Source: Sapria himalayana (Eukaryota > Streptophyta > Magnoliopsida > Malpighiales > Rafflesiaceae). Taken from it: a DNA stretch of 64,000 bases. The stretch lies in NCBI GenBank assembly GCA_029783825.1, contig JAREIK010000771.1, positions 293,277 through 357,276 on the forward strand. Direction: 5' to 3'. Both the position numbers and the translations under genes were made by a program. Each line of letters opens with the position of its first letter. The first letter of the stretch is position 1. The notes under the pieces are model-generated. The model worked only from the letters and a program-made list of their open reading frames with translations, did not search any database and was not told where the DNA came from. Positions 26,376 through 40,100 of the stretch are shown one piece after another.

Positions 26376-29107
26376 TTATTTTTATAGAAATATTAAATAC
26401 TAATTAAATAATGAGTGAGACATATATAATTTAAATAAATTATTTCTTATGAAAAAAAATAAGCTTATAAAAATAAACAAAATTTCAAAAATTTAAAATT
26501 TTATTTAATAATATAATTTACTTTGATTTTGAATTATTCTGGTTTCTAAAAATATATTTTAATTAATATCTATCATATTAATACTAGTTTATTATTTTAT
26601 TTTTTGATCATTATAATAATATATATTAATAAATTTTTTTATATTGAATATACAACAAATATAATTTTTAGGATTATTATAACTATGTATTGTATTCATA
26701 TTTTATAACTAATAAAAAATTATTATATTTTTAAAGGTTATAACATTTGAAAATCACAAAAATTCATAAAAATAATTTTGTTGTTATTTTTTTGATTAAA
26801 CAAAACCTATAAACACCTAAATGTGTAAACATATAAATCAATATACTCATTAACCCTAGAACCACAAAAAACGTAAACAATTAAATAGTTATAACCTAAA
26901 TAATAAATAATAAATCTCATTTTTATTAATATTCATTATAATTTTAAATGTACATTTTAATTATTTATTATTTTATTTTTATAGAAATATAAATTAAAAA
27001 ATAAATTATTAGTGAGACAAATATAATTTGAATATTTTATTTTTCATCAAAAAATCTATAGGCTTATATATGGATACAAAAATTTAAAAATTTAAAATTA
27101 ATATATAGTAAAATATTTCACTTTGATTTTGAATCATTTTAGGTTTTGAAAATATATTTTAAACAATATTTATCTTATTAATAATTGGTTATTACTTTTT
27201 TATGATCATTATTATAATAAATATCAATAAAATAGTTTATATTGAATTTATATTATATATAATTATTATGATTATTATAACTTATATTATATTCACCTTT
27301 CAAAAAAAATTATAAATTATTATATTTTCAAAGGTTATAACATTCAAAAATGAGAAAAAATAACAAACATAAATTTTTTGTTATTTTATTTTTTATATAA
27401 AACATATAAACCACTAAATGACTAAATTCTAAAATGACTAAACTTATAAACCCCGAAGCCCATAAATACTTAAAACATTAAATTAGTATAGTCCAGATAA
27501 TAAATCATAAATCTAATTTTTATTAGTATTCATTATAATTTTAAATATTCAGTTTAATTATTTATCAGTTTATTTTTATAGAAATATTAATTACAAAATA
27601 AATTATTAGTGCGACATATAAAGTTTCAATAATTTATTTTTCATTAAAAAAAATGCTGATAAAAAAAGGCAAATTTTTAGAAATAAATAATTACTATTTA
27701 GTAATATATCTTATTTTGATTTTGAATCATTTTAAATTTTACAATTATATTTTAATATTTAGCATTCTTATAAATACTAGTTTATTAATTAATTTATTGA
27801 TCATTATTATAATATCTATCAATAAATTATTTATATTGAGTTTACATTATATATAATTATTAAGATTATTATTACTAAATATTATATTCACATTTTAAAA
27901 AAATTAAAAATTATTATATTTTCAAAGGTTATAACCTTCAAAAATTAAAAAAAATCAAAAAATTAAATTTTTTGTTTTTTCATTCTTGAAATAAAAACAA
28001 TAAATCACTAAAGGTCTAAACAATTAAATCACTAAACTCCTAAACCACAAAACACCAAAATACTAAAACCATTAAACTAGTATATTCTGAATAATAAATA
28101 ATAAATCTCAATTTTATTTGTATTCAGTATAATTTTAAATATTCATTTTAATTATTTATTAGTTTATTATTATAGAATTATAAATTACAAAATAAATTAT
28201 GAGTAAGACAAATTTATTTTAATTAATTTATTTTTAAAAACAAAAATATAAACTTATAAAAAAAGAAAAACATTAAAATAAATTATTATTTTGTAATATA
28301 TTTTACTTTGATTTTGAATAAATTAAGATTTTGCAAATATATTTTAAATAATATCTATCTTATTAATAATAGTTTATTAAATTTTTTTTGATCATTATTA
28401 TAATATCTAGCAATGTAATTACTTATATTGAATTTAAATGACTTATAATTATTAAGATTATTATAACTTAATATTATATTTACATTTGAAAAAAATTTAA
28501 AAATTATTATAATGTCAAATGTTATAACATTTGAAAATGTGAAAAAATATCAAAAATAATTTTTTTGTTATTTATAGGTTTAAATAAAACCTATAAACCA
28601 CTAAATGCCTAAAAACATAAATCGCTAAACTTCTAAATTACAAAACCTTTAAATACTTAAACTATTAAACTGGTATACATTAATAATAATTCATAAATCT
28701 CATTTTAATTTTTATTAAGTATAATTTTAAATTTTTATTTTAATTATTATTAGTTTATTTCTATAGAAATATTTATTACAAAATAAATTATGAGTGTGAC
28801 ATATATAATTTAAATAATTTATATTTAATCAAAAAAGATATATATGCTTATAAAAGAAGTAAAATTTAAAATTAAAAAATTATTATTCAGTAATATATTT
28901 TACTTTAATTATTAATCAATTTGGGTTTCTAAAATATTTTTTAATTAATATCTATCTTATTATTAATTATTTATTAAATTAATTTTTGATCATTTTTATA
29001 ATTTCTATGAATAAAATATTTATATTGAATTTATATGATATAAAAATATTAATATTATTTTAACAAATATTGTATTCACATATCAGAAAATCTTAAATTT
29101 TATTATA

Positions 29108-29133
29108 TTTTCAGAGGTTATAACCTCTGAAAA
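29108..29133. repeat. Satellite palindrome with paired substitutions
   Basis: The arm reads TTTTCAGAGGTTA and is followed by its exact reverse complement. Compared with the common arm TTTTCAAAGGTTA, the A-to-G change on the left is matched by T-to-C on the right, so symmetry is kept. Confidence 0.9.
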
Positions 29134-30789
29134 TGAGAAAATATTACAATTTTTTTTATTATATTGTTTAAATAAAACCTATAAAATACTAAATACCTAA
29201 AAACAAAAATCTCCTAAACTCTTAAATGTCAAAAACATTAATCTAGTATACATTAATAATAAATCATAAATCTCATTTTAATTTTTATTCAGTATAATTT
29301 AAAATTTTTATTTTAATTATTTATCAGTTTATTTTTATAGAAATATTAATTACAAAATAAATTATTAGTGAGACAGATCTAATTTAAATTAAACCAGTAT
29401 ACCCTAAATAATAAATAATAAATCTCATTATTTTTCTTTATAATTTTAAATATTCATTTTAATTATTTATTTGTTTATTTTTATATAAATATTAATAACA
29501 AAATAAATTAATAGTTACACAAATATAATTTATATGAATTATTTTTCATCAAAAAAATATAGATAAACTTTTTAAAAGAAAGAAAATTTCAAAAGAAAAA
29601 ATTATTATATAGTAATATATTTTGCTTTGCTTCTGAATCATTTTAGGTTTTTTAATTATATTTTAATTGATATCTATCTTATTAATTATAGATTATTAAT
29701 TTATTTTTTGATCATTATTATAATATTTTTCAATAAAAATGTTTATATTGAATTTATATGATATATAAATATAAATATTATTATAACTATATATTGTATT
29801 CACTTTTGAAAAAAAATTTAAAATTATTATATTTTCAATTATTATATCATTTGAAAATGTCAAAAAATAAAAAAAATAATTTTTTTTGTTATTTCATTGT
29901 TTAAATAAAACCTATACACCACTAAATCTTTAAGCACTTAAATCATTAAACTACAAAATCCCAATACCCCTATATAGTAATTCTTTAAACCGGTATACCT
30001 TAAATAATATTTAATAAATCTCATTTTTATTTGTTTTCATTATAATTTAAAAAATTAATTTTGATTGTTTAGTTTTTTATTTTTATATATTTTTTAATTA
30101 TAAAATAAATTATGAGTTAAAAATATAATTTATTAAAAAAAAATTTCATCAAAAAATAGATAAGCTTATAAAAATCATAAAAATTTAAAAAAAATAATTA
30201 TTATTTAGTGATATATTTTGTTTTGCTTTTGAATCATTTTAGGTTTTGATATTATATTTTAAATTAAATCAATCTTATTCATAATAGATTTTTAATTTAT
30301 TTTTTGATAATTATTAGAATATCTATCAATAAAATTGTTTATATTGAATTTATATATTATATAATTATTATGATTATTATAAATATATATTGTATTCACT
30401 TTTGAAAAGAAATTTAAAAATTATTATATTTTCAAAAGTTATAACCTTTAAAAATTAGAAAAAATAATAAAAATAAATTTTTTGTTATTTCATTTTTAAA
30501 ACAAAACCTATAGATCATTAAATACTTACTTACTTAAATCAGTAAGCTCATAGAGCCCGAAACCCCTAAATACATAAACCTTTTAATAGCTATATACTAC
30601 TTAATAAATAATAAATAATAAATCTCATTTTTATTTCTATTTATTATAATTTTAAATATTCATTTTAATTATTTATAGTTTAATTATTTAGAAAAATTAA
30701 TTACAAAAAAAATTTTGAGTGGCACAAATATTATTTAAATAATTTAATTTTAATCTATAAAAAATATAAGCTATAAAAAGAAGGAAATA

Positions 30790-31005
30790 TTTGAAAATTA
30801 TATATTATTATTTAGTAATATAATAGTTTATTAAAATTAATATTTATATATATATTTATAAATATAAATATATTTTAATTAAAATTAATAAAAAAATATA
30901 AGCTATAAAAAATATAAGCTATAAATATAATAGTTTAGTAATATAAAAAATATATTATTATTTATATTTATTAAAATTAATAAAAATATAAGCTATAAAA
31001 AAATT
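30790..31005. repeat. Scrambled micro-duplicated patch within a monomer
   Basis: The words ATAAGCTATAAAAA, AATATAATAGTTTA and TTAAAATTAATA recur several times in shuffled order within about 215 bp, interrupting an otherwise normal monomer. The equivalent position in neighbouring monomers reads AAGCTTATAAAAAGAA once. This is the signature of replication slippage or template switching. Confidence 0.7.
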
Positions 31006-34000
31006 AAATATTGATTTGATTTTGAATCATTTTTTGTTATGTAAATATATTTTAATTAATATTTATATTATTAATAATAGTTTATTAATTTAATTTTTGA
31101 TCATTATTATACTATCTATCATTAAAATTGTTTAGATTGAATTTATATGATATATAATTAGTATGATTAATATAATTATACATGGTATTCACATTTCAAT
31201 AAATTTAAAAATTATTTTATTTTTATAGGTTATAACCTTTGAAAATCAGATAAAATCAAAAAAAAAATTATTTTTATTATATAAATAAAAACTATAAATT
31301 ACTAAATGCCTAAAAACATAAATTGCTAAACTCCTAAATGACAAAACCCCTAAATTAATAATCCATTAAACTGGTATACCATATATAATAAATCATAAAT
31401 CTCATTTTAATTTGTATTCTTTATAATTTTAAATATTCATTTTAATTATTTATAATTTTATTTTTATAGAAATATTAATAGCAAAATAAATAAAGTGTGA
31501 GTCAAATATAATTTTAATAATTTATTTTTAATCAAAAAATAAATATAAGCTTATAAAAAGAAGTAAAAATTTAAATACAAAAACTTATCATTTAATAATA
31601 TATTTTACTTTGATTTTGAATCATTATAGGTTTTGAATTTATATTATAATTGCTATCAATCTTATTAATAATAGGTTATTAATTTATTCTTTGATCATTA
31701 TTATTATATCTATCAATAAAAATACTTATTTTGAATTTAAATGTCTTATTAATATTAAGATTATTATAACTAAATATTATATTTACTTTAAAAAAAATTT
31801 AAAAATTATTATATTTTCAAAGGTTATAACCTTCAAAAATAATAAAAAATGACAAAAATAAATTTTTTATTATTTAAATAAAACTGATAAACCACTAAAT
31901 GCCTAATCATTTAAATATCTAGCCTCTTTAACCCCAAAACTTCCTAAATACTTAAACAATTAAACCTATATAACCTAAATAATAAATAATAAATTCGATT
32001 TTTATTTGTATTCATTATAATTTTAAATATTCATTTTAATTATTTTGTAGTTTATTTTTATAGAAATATCAATTACAAAATAAATAATGAGTGAGACATA
32101 TAATTTAAATATATTATTTTTTATGAAAAAAAATAAGCTTATAAAATAAACAAAATTTCAAAAATTTAAAATATTATTTAGTAATATAATTTACTTTGAT
32201 TTTGAATTATTTTGGGTTCTGCAAATATATTTTAATTAGTATCTATCTTACTAATAATATTTTATTAATTTAATTCTTGATCAATATAAAATATATATTA
32301 ATTACATTTTTTATATTGAATTTACATCAAATATAATTATTAAGATTATTATAACTAAGTATTGTATTCATATTATAGAACTATTAAAAAATTATTATAT
32401 TTTCAAAGGTTATAACCTTTGAAAATCACGAAAATTCATAAAAATAAATTTTTTATTATTTCATTGATTAAATAAAACCGATAAACACCTAAATGTGCAA
32501 ACATATAAATCAATAAACTCTTTAACCCCAAAACCACAAAAAACATAAACCATTAAATAGGTATACCCTAAATAATAAATCATTATCTCTTTTTTATTAG
32601 TATTCATTATAATTGTAAATATTCATTTTAATTATTTATCAATTTATTTTTATAGAAATATTAAATACAAAATAAATTATTTGTAAGACAGATATGATTT
32701 AAATAATTTATTTTTCATCAAAAAAATATATATGCTTATAAAATGAGGCAGACTTTTTAAAATAAAAAATTATTATTTAGTAATATATCTTATTTTGATT
32801 TTGAATCATTTTGGATTCTACAATTATATTTTAATTTATATCATTTTAATAATACTAGTTTATCAATTTATTTATTGATCATTATTATAATATATATCAA
32901 TAAAATTATTTATATTGAGTTTACATTATATATAATTATTAAGATTATTATAACTAAATAGTATATTCACATTTTAAAAAAATTAAAAATTATTAAATTT
33001 TCAAAGGTTATAACATTCAAAAATTTTAAAAAAAATTAAAAAATTAAATTTTTTATTTTTTCATTCTTTAAATAAAAACTATAAATCACAAAAGGCCTAA
33101 ACACTTAAATCACTAAATCCCAAAACACCAAAATACTTAAACCATTAAACTAGTATATCCTGAATAATAAATAATAAATCTCTATTTTATTTGTATTCAT
33201 TATAATTTTAAATATTCATTTTAATTATTTATTAGTTTATTTTTATAGAATTATAAATTAAAAATAAATTATGAGGATGACATATAATTTAAATAATTTA
33301 CTTTTAATAACAAAAAATATAAACTAATAAAAAGAAGCAAAACATCAAAGAAAGTAATATTTTGTAATATATGTTACTTTGATTTTGAATAAATTTACGT
33401 TTTGCAAATATATTTAAAATAATATCTATCTCATTAATAATAGTTTATTAATTTATTTTTTGATCAATAATATAATATATTTCAATATAATTGTTTATAT
33501 TGAATTTACATGATATATAATTATTAAGATTATCATAACTAAATATAGTATTCACATATAAAAAAAATTTAATAATTGTTATATTTTGAATGTTTATAAC
33601 CTTCAAAAATGAGAAAAAATAACAAAAAAAAATTTTTATTATATCATTGTTTGAATAATACTTATAAACCTTTAAATGCCTAAATACATAAATATCTAAA
33701 CTCCTAAACCCCGAAGCCCCTAAATACTTAAACCTTTAAAATCGTAAAACTTAAATATAATTTATATAATTTATAGAAATATTAATTACAAAATAAATTA
33801 TGAGTGATACAAATATAATTTAAATAATATATTTTTCATCAAAAAAACATATAAGCTTATAAAATGATGCAAAAACTAAAAAAAAATTATTATTTAGTAA
33901 TAAATTTTACTTTGATTTTGAATTATTTTAGGTTTTTTAATTATAATCTAATTTATATCTATCATATTAATAATAGTTTATTAATTTATTTTTTGTTAAT

Positions 34001-35928
34001 TGATATAATATCTATCAATAAAATTGTTTATATTTAGTTTATATTATATATAGTTATAATATTTATTATTAAATAACTTTTAAACTTCTAAATACTTACA
34101 CCATTAAACCAGTATACGCTAAATAATTAATCATAAATCTCATTTTTATTTGTATTCATTATAATTTTAATATTCATTTTAATTATATTTTAGTTTATTT
34201 TTATACAAATATTAAATGCAAAATAAAATTATGAATGAGACAAATATAATTTAAATAATTTATCTTCATCAAAAAAATTTATAAGCTTATAAAAAGAAAC
34301 AAAAATTTAAAAATAAAAAATTATTATTTAGAAATATATTTTACTTTGATTTTGAATAGTTTTAGGTTTTGCAAATATATTTTAATTAATATCTATCTTA
34401 TTAATAATAATTTATTAATCTATTTTATGATCAGTATTATAATATCGATCAATAAAATTATTTATATTGAATTTACATGATATTTAATTTTGATGATTAT
34501 TATAATTAAATATTGTATTAACATTTCAAAAAAATTTAAAATTATCATATTTTCAATGGTTATAACCTTGAAAATGAGAAAAAATCATAAAAATAATTTT
34601 TTGTTATTTAATTATTTAAATAAAACCTATAAACCACAAAATAACTAAATACTTAAATTACTAAACTCCTAAACCCTGATACTACTGCACCACACACACA
34701 TAGCGACGGACAACCGTACACACGTGCACATATTCTTGTCCATTTTTATGTAGCATTTAGAGGGTCAGGCAAGTCCTTGAAGCAACCAGAAGTATGGGCC
34801 ACCAGCTTATAGAGGGCCACACAAGTAATTCGGGATGATAACATTCAGAAAACTGACAAGACTGAGCAAAGTGCTCAGGAGAAACCCATGGGTAGATAGG
34901 AGTGGGTCCCACTAGCCCTATCTGGCAGCATAGACGGCCACCCAACCATCGCCCTATAGGAGTAGCGGGTAATCCATAATTAATTGGAGAGCCGGAAAAA
35001 TCCGAAGCATCAACAAGTAGGGCAATTAAGCAATGGAGTCCAGACCAGGCACATGGGACAGAAAGATTCAAACTTGTAGTTTATATTTGTAGTCTTATTT
35101 GTATTTTGGACTTTGTATGCACCATGTACTTGTAGAGATGGATCATGACATACTCACACACAAAATCTTGTCTATTCTCTAAGTAGCATGCAATGAGGGC
35201 AACTGGACCCATGAGTATCTCTAAGTGGGTCTCGCTATGCATTTTGTAAATGCACATTAGGCGATGCTACACCCCCGGGAGTAGAATACCCATCTTTATA
35301 GGATTTTGTAATTTTACTTGTATTCTAGCTTGTTTGTACTCGTAGATAATTAGACTATGAGATGGACCTCATCAAACATGCACACCGATGCATGCATATT
35401 TTTTGATATTTTGTTGGTGCAACATACAGCCACTTCGTGGAGCTCGAGGAGGAAGCATTCTAACCCAATAGATACTCTTTTGAGGATCATTGGAGCAAAA
35501 GAAGGTGAAATTCAGAGGTGAGAATGAATTGACAAAGTGTCGTAGATATGGACTTGTGGATTTATCTGTATTCAGTTTTACATGTATTCCATTGCATAGC
35601 AAAGATATAGGCAAACGCTTGATGCTGCATGTCACACACATGAACAATCTTATATTTGCATAGTTTTGATATGGTGCATCATTCAGGTTCCTCCAAAAGG
35701 CTTGAACAAATCCGAATGGAAAGTACGTAGTGCGCATAATGACTCAATGCCAACTCTGAAGTCCGGAAATGCCTGGTGATTTTAGTTGTATTCGTATGCT
35801 TCGAATTATTAGGCATTATGTTTTTTTATGTATATTATGCATAGAATCATTAAGGTGCATAGGATTTGGTGGGCTGGCCTAAATTAGTCAGCTTTTTAGT
35901 CTCTTGTAAGTTGTGTGCCTAAATGATA

Positions 35929-35934
35929 AATAAA
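35929..35934 (+). terminator. Poly(A) signal AATAAA of module A, copy gamma
   Basis: AATAAA is followed 13 nt later by an A-rich tail from 35948 (As interrupted by single Cs). The same arrangement is kept in copies beta, delta and epsilon. Module A therefore probably arose from, or contained, the 3' end of a polyadenylated transcript. Confidence 0.7.
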
Positions 35935-35968
35935 GTGTGTATTTTCCAAAAAAAAAACAAAAAAAAAC

Positions 35969-36025
35969 ATAAACCCTAAACTTTAAACCCTAACCCATAA
36001 ATCCTAAATCCTAAATCTCATGTTT
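35969..36025 (+). repeat. Degenerate telomere-like tract, copy gamma
   Basis: ATAAACCCTAAAC, AAACCCTAACCC and AATCCTAAATCC are degenerate CCCTAAA units directly after the A-rich tail of module A. It separates modules A and B in every copy that reaches this far. Confidence 0.8.
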
Positions 36026-36129
36026 TGCACCTTTATAATCAAATGACTAAGTGTTAAATTTAAATTGAAATTCACAACTTTTAGGAATGTCACAAATTTA
36101 TCTTTTTTGTATATGTAACACAAAGTCAT

Positions 36130-36420
36130 GACTCAAGGGGTGAGTTATAAATTCAGTCTCTTTCTTGCTTTAGATCATTGTAGCATTAGCAATGGTATTG
36201 ATTGTATATTTTGTCTCTAGAACACAAAATCATATCGATGAGAATATGCCATAACTTGTGTCTCTCTGTTGAACATATTGTTATGGCACTAAAAATGATC
36301 ATGAATACATATTTAATAACTATAATACTTGGTCACAGTATTGGATATGACCATTACTTGTGCATTTTATCTTTATATTGCAAAGTCATTGCACTATGAA
36401 TGATTGTAACTTTGGACATT
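36130..36420 (+). repeat. Degenerate ~103-bp triplication in module B
   Basis: Matching words recur at about 102-105 bp: CCATAACTTGTG at 36249 and CCATTACTTGTG at 36351; GCACTAAAAATGAT at 36286 and GCACTATGAATGAT at 36391; an earlier, weaker unit has GAGTTATAAATTCAGTCTC and AGCATTAGCAATGG. The same pattern is in copies beta, delta and epsilon, so it predates amplification of the module. Confidence 0.6.
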
Positions 36421-37111
36421 TCTCAAGAGAAAAAGTCATGACCCTAGAAATAGTTAAAGCTCGAGTACTACTCTTTATAACTTTCTATAGCTAAAATTCT
36501 TGGGATTTGAAATATCACTATGGCTTTTACCATTGATTTGTGACCTCATTTGTCAAAATGAAAGACTAATATTTTGAGCAATGACCTTTTATATATTTGA
36601 ATATGATTCATTTACACCTTTTTGGGTATTGTGAGCTTGTATACATAACTCATTTAATATAAAAAGAAAGAAATGATACTTTTCATATCCATGAGGATAT
36701 AAAAAAAAGGCTTTGACATGCCAATAAAATAAATTTTTTGATTCTTGATTGAAAGAGAGCCCATATTTCTTGCCCTGCTCAAACCCCCAGGGGCTAGTTT
36801 GTTCTAATAGGCTAAAAGGTGGTTATTTTATTAGTGGTGAACTATGTTTTAAAAAAATTGCTTTGAGTGTGTGCATGAGAGATATTTTAGAAGAAATTAC
36901 AATAATCAATATAAATAGAATCATCTACAACTAGCTATTTCAACAGATAGGTGTACAACTTTGGTTTAGTCTGTTAGCATACATGAGTCAAATTGCCTTT
37001 GATAGCCGAGTGATTCAACATCAAATATGATGAGACATAATAGAGATAAAGTAAAAGTTCCTATTATTTTGGTTAGAACTTTAGCAATTATTCTAGAGTT
37101 AAGAGAGGAAC

Positions 37112-40100
37112 AAAATAAATTATTTTAATTATTTAGTATAATTTAAATTTTTATTTTATTTATTTATCAGTTTATTTTTATAGAAATATTAATCACAAAA
37201 TAAATTATTAGTGAGACGGATCTAATTTAAATTAAACCTATATATACTAAATAATAAATAATAAATCTCATTTTTTTTCATTTTAATTTTAAATATTCAA
37301 ATTTAATTATTTATTTGTATATTTTTATATTAATATTAAATACAAAATAAATTATGAGTTACAAAAATATAATTTTTATAAATTATTTTTCATCAAAATA
37401 ATATAGATAAACTTTTTAAAAGAAAAAAAGATTTCAAAACAAACAATTATTATATAGTAATATATTTTGCTTTGCTTCTGAATCATTTTAGGTTTTCTAA
37501 ATATATTTTAATTGATATATATCTTATTAATAATAGATTATTAAGTTATTTTTTCATCATTATTAGAATATTTATCAATAAAAATGTTTATCTTGAATTT
37601 ATATGATATATAACTATAATGATTATTATAATTAAATAATGTATTCACTTTTGAAAAAAATTTTAAAATTATTATATTTTCAAAGGTTATAACCTTTGAA
37701 AATGTGAAAAAATAAAAAAAATAAATTTTTTGTTATTTAATTTTTTAAATAAAAACTATAGATCATTAAATGCTTACTTACATAAATCAATAAGCTCATA
37801 AATCCTGAAACCCCTAAATACATAAACCTTTTAACAGCTATATACTTCTTAATTAATAATAAATCTCATTTTTATTTTATTTATAATAATTGTAAATATT
37901 CATTTTAATTATTTATAGTTTATTTTTTATAAAAATTAATTACAAAATAATTTCGAGTGAGACAAATATTATTTAAATAATTTATTTTAATAAAAAATAA
38001 TAAGCTTATAAAAAGAATCAAAATTTTAAAAATTAAATATTATTTTTTAGTAATATATTTTGATTTGATTTTGAATCATTTTGTGTTATTTAAATATATT
38101 TTAATTAATATTTATATTATTAATAATAGTTTATTAATTTAATTTTTGATCATTATTATACTATCTATCATTAAAATTATTTATATTGAATTTATATGAT
38201 ATATAATTAGTAAGATTATTATAATTATACATGGTATTCACATTTCAAAAAATTTTAAAAATTAATTTATTTTCAAATGTTATAAACTTTGATAATCAGA
38301 CAAATTCAAAAATAGAATTTTAAATTTTTATTATATATATAAAATCTATAAACCACTAAATAATCAAACCATTAAACCAACATACCATATATAATAAATC
38401 ATAAATCTCATTTTAATTTGTATTTATTATAATTTTAAATATTTATTTTAATTATTTATTAGTTTATTTTTTATAGAAATATCAATCACAAAATAAATAA
38501 TGAGCGAGACAAATCTAATTTTAATAATTTATTTTTAATCAAAAAAAAATAAGCTTATATAAAGAAGTATAAATTTAATAACAAAAAATTATTATTTAGT
38601 AACATATTTTACTTTGATTTTGAATCATTATATATAGGTTTTGCAATTATATCTTAATTGCGATCAATCTTATTATTAATAGTTTATTAATTTATTATTT
38701 GATCATTTTTATAATATTGAACAATAAAATTACTTAAATTCAATTAAAATGTCTAATAATTATTAAATTATTATAACTAAATATTTTATTTACATTTGAA
38801 AAAAATTTAAAAAATTATTATAATTTCAAAGGTTATTACCTTCAAAAATGATAAAAAATAACAAAAATAATTTTTTATTATTTTATTATTTAAATAAAAC
38901 TTATAAACCACTAAATGACTATACATTTAAATCTCTAGACTCCTAGACCCCAAAACCCCCTAAATACTCAAACCATTAAACCTATATAACCTAAATAATA
39001 AATAATAAATCTCATTTTTATTTGTTTTCATTATAATTTTAAATATTCATTTTAATTATTTTTTAGTTTATTTTTATAGAAATATTAATAACAAAATAAA
39101 TAATGAGTGATACAAATATAATTAAAATAATTTAATTTTTATGAAAAAAAAATAAGCTTATAAAAATAAATAAAATTTCAAAAATTTAAAATTTTAGTTA
39201 GTAATATAATTTACTTTGATTTTGAATTATTATAGGTTCTGCAAATATATTTTAATTAATATCTATCTTACTAATAATAGTTTATTAATTTATATCTCGA
39301 TCATTATTATAATAAATATTAATACGTTTTTTTATATTGAATCTACAACAAATATAATTATTAAGATTATTATAACTAAGTATTATATTCATATTTTAGA
39401 ATTATTAAAAAATTATTATATTTTTAAAGGTTATAACCATCGAAAATCATAAAAATTCATAAAAATAAATTTATTGTTATTTCGTTGATTAAATAAAACC
39501 TATAAACAAGAAAATGTGTAAACATATAAATCAATAAACTCCTTAACCCCAAAACCACAAAAAACTTAAACAATTAAATAGTTATACCCTAAATAATAAA
39601 TCATAAATATCATTTTTTAGTATTCATTATAATTTTAAATATACATTTTAATTATTTATTATTTTAACTTTATAGAAATATAAATTAAAAAATAAATTAT
39701 TAGTGAGACAAATATAATATAAATAATTTTTTTTTATCAAAAAATATATAGGCTTATAAATGTATACAAAAATTTAAAAATTTAAAATTAATATATAGTG
39801 AAATAATTCACTTTGATTTTGAATCATTTTAGGTTTTACAAATATATTTTAAACAATATTTATCTTATTAATAATTTGTTATTATTATTTTTAAATCAAT
39901 ATTATAATAAATATCAATAAAATAGTTTATATTTAATTTATATTATATATAATAATTATTATTATTATAACTTCATATATATTCACTTGTCACAAAAAAA
40001 TTTAAAAATTATTATATTTTCAAATGTTATAAACTTCAAAAATTAGAAAAAATAACAAAAATAAATTTTTTGTTATTTTATTTTTTATATAAAACCAATA

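Larger units (their letters stand above)
26376..34678 (+). repeat. AT-rich satellite array, forward orientation, block 2
   Basis: Forward monomers begin at 26376 with TTATTTTTATAGAAATATT, that is, mid-monomer. The order of variants (for example a TTGAATTATTxTGGxTTCT unit, then a TTTAAACAATATTTATC unit, then TTGAATAAATTxAGATTTTGC) repeats at about 39.1-41.9 kb and 58.5-61.3 kb, showing higher-order structure. Perfect 26-bp palindrome at 32400-32425; symmetrical variant at 29108-29133. A scrambled patch lies at about 30790-31005. Near 34075 a deletion removes the palindrome of one unit. No gene. Confidence 0.9.
34679..37111 (+). repeat. Modules A+B, copy gamma, complete
   Basis: About 2.43 kb of moderate-GC DNA set in satellite. 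Module A (34679 to about 35968) begins ACTACTGCACCACACACAC, contains GTGGGTCCCAC at 34902-34912, and ends with AATAAA at 35929-35934 and an A-rich tail from 35948. A telomere-like tract (about 35969-36025) follows, then module B to 37111 (CTAGAGTTAAGAGAGGAAC). No terminal inverted repeats and no clear target duplication are visible, and a piece of the host monomer is missing at the insertion. The open frames on the minus strand (104 codons at 34757-35071) run against the poly(A) direction and are probably not genes. Family not recognised. Confidence 0.85.

Noticed and set aside
34757..35071. Open frame of 104 codons on the minus strand of module A, also present at 12170-12484 (+) and 54236-54532 (-), suggesting a conserved small protein
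   Set aside because: It runs against the poly(A) direction of the module. Between copies the translated products differ at roughly a quarter of positions although the DNA is clearly similar, so most changes alter the residue. No family is recognised. It looks like chance in a GC-richer segment.
35372..35737. Second minus-strand open frame in module A (also 11593-11796 and 54834-55109) with shared CSIKRLP/PMSLLCNGIHVKLNT words
   Set aside because: Same reasoning: antisense to the tail signal, variable start and length, no recognisable domain. Similarity is explained by duplication of the DNA.
35969..36025. Genuine interstitial telomere array
   Set aside because: Only a few imperfect CCCTAAA units with irregular spacing; too short and degenerate to indicate a chromosome fusion or functional telomere.
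34679..37111. A+B as a Helitron or LTR element
   Set aside because: No TC...CTRR ends with a 3' hairpin between A and T, no TG...CA ends with 5-bp duplications, no primer binding site, and no matching direct repeats at the two ends of one copy.
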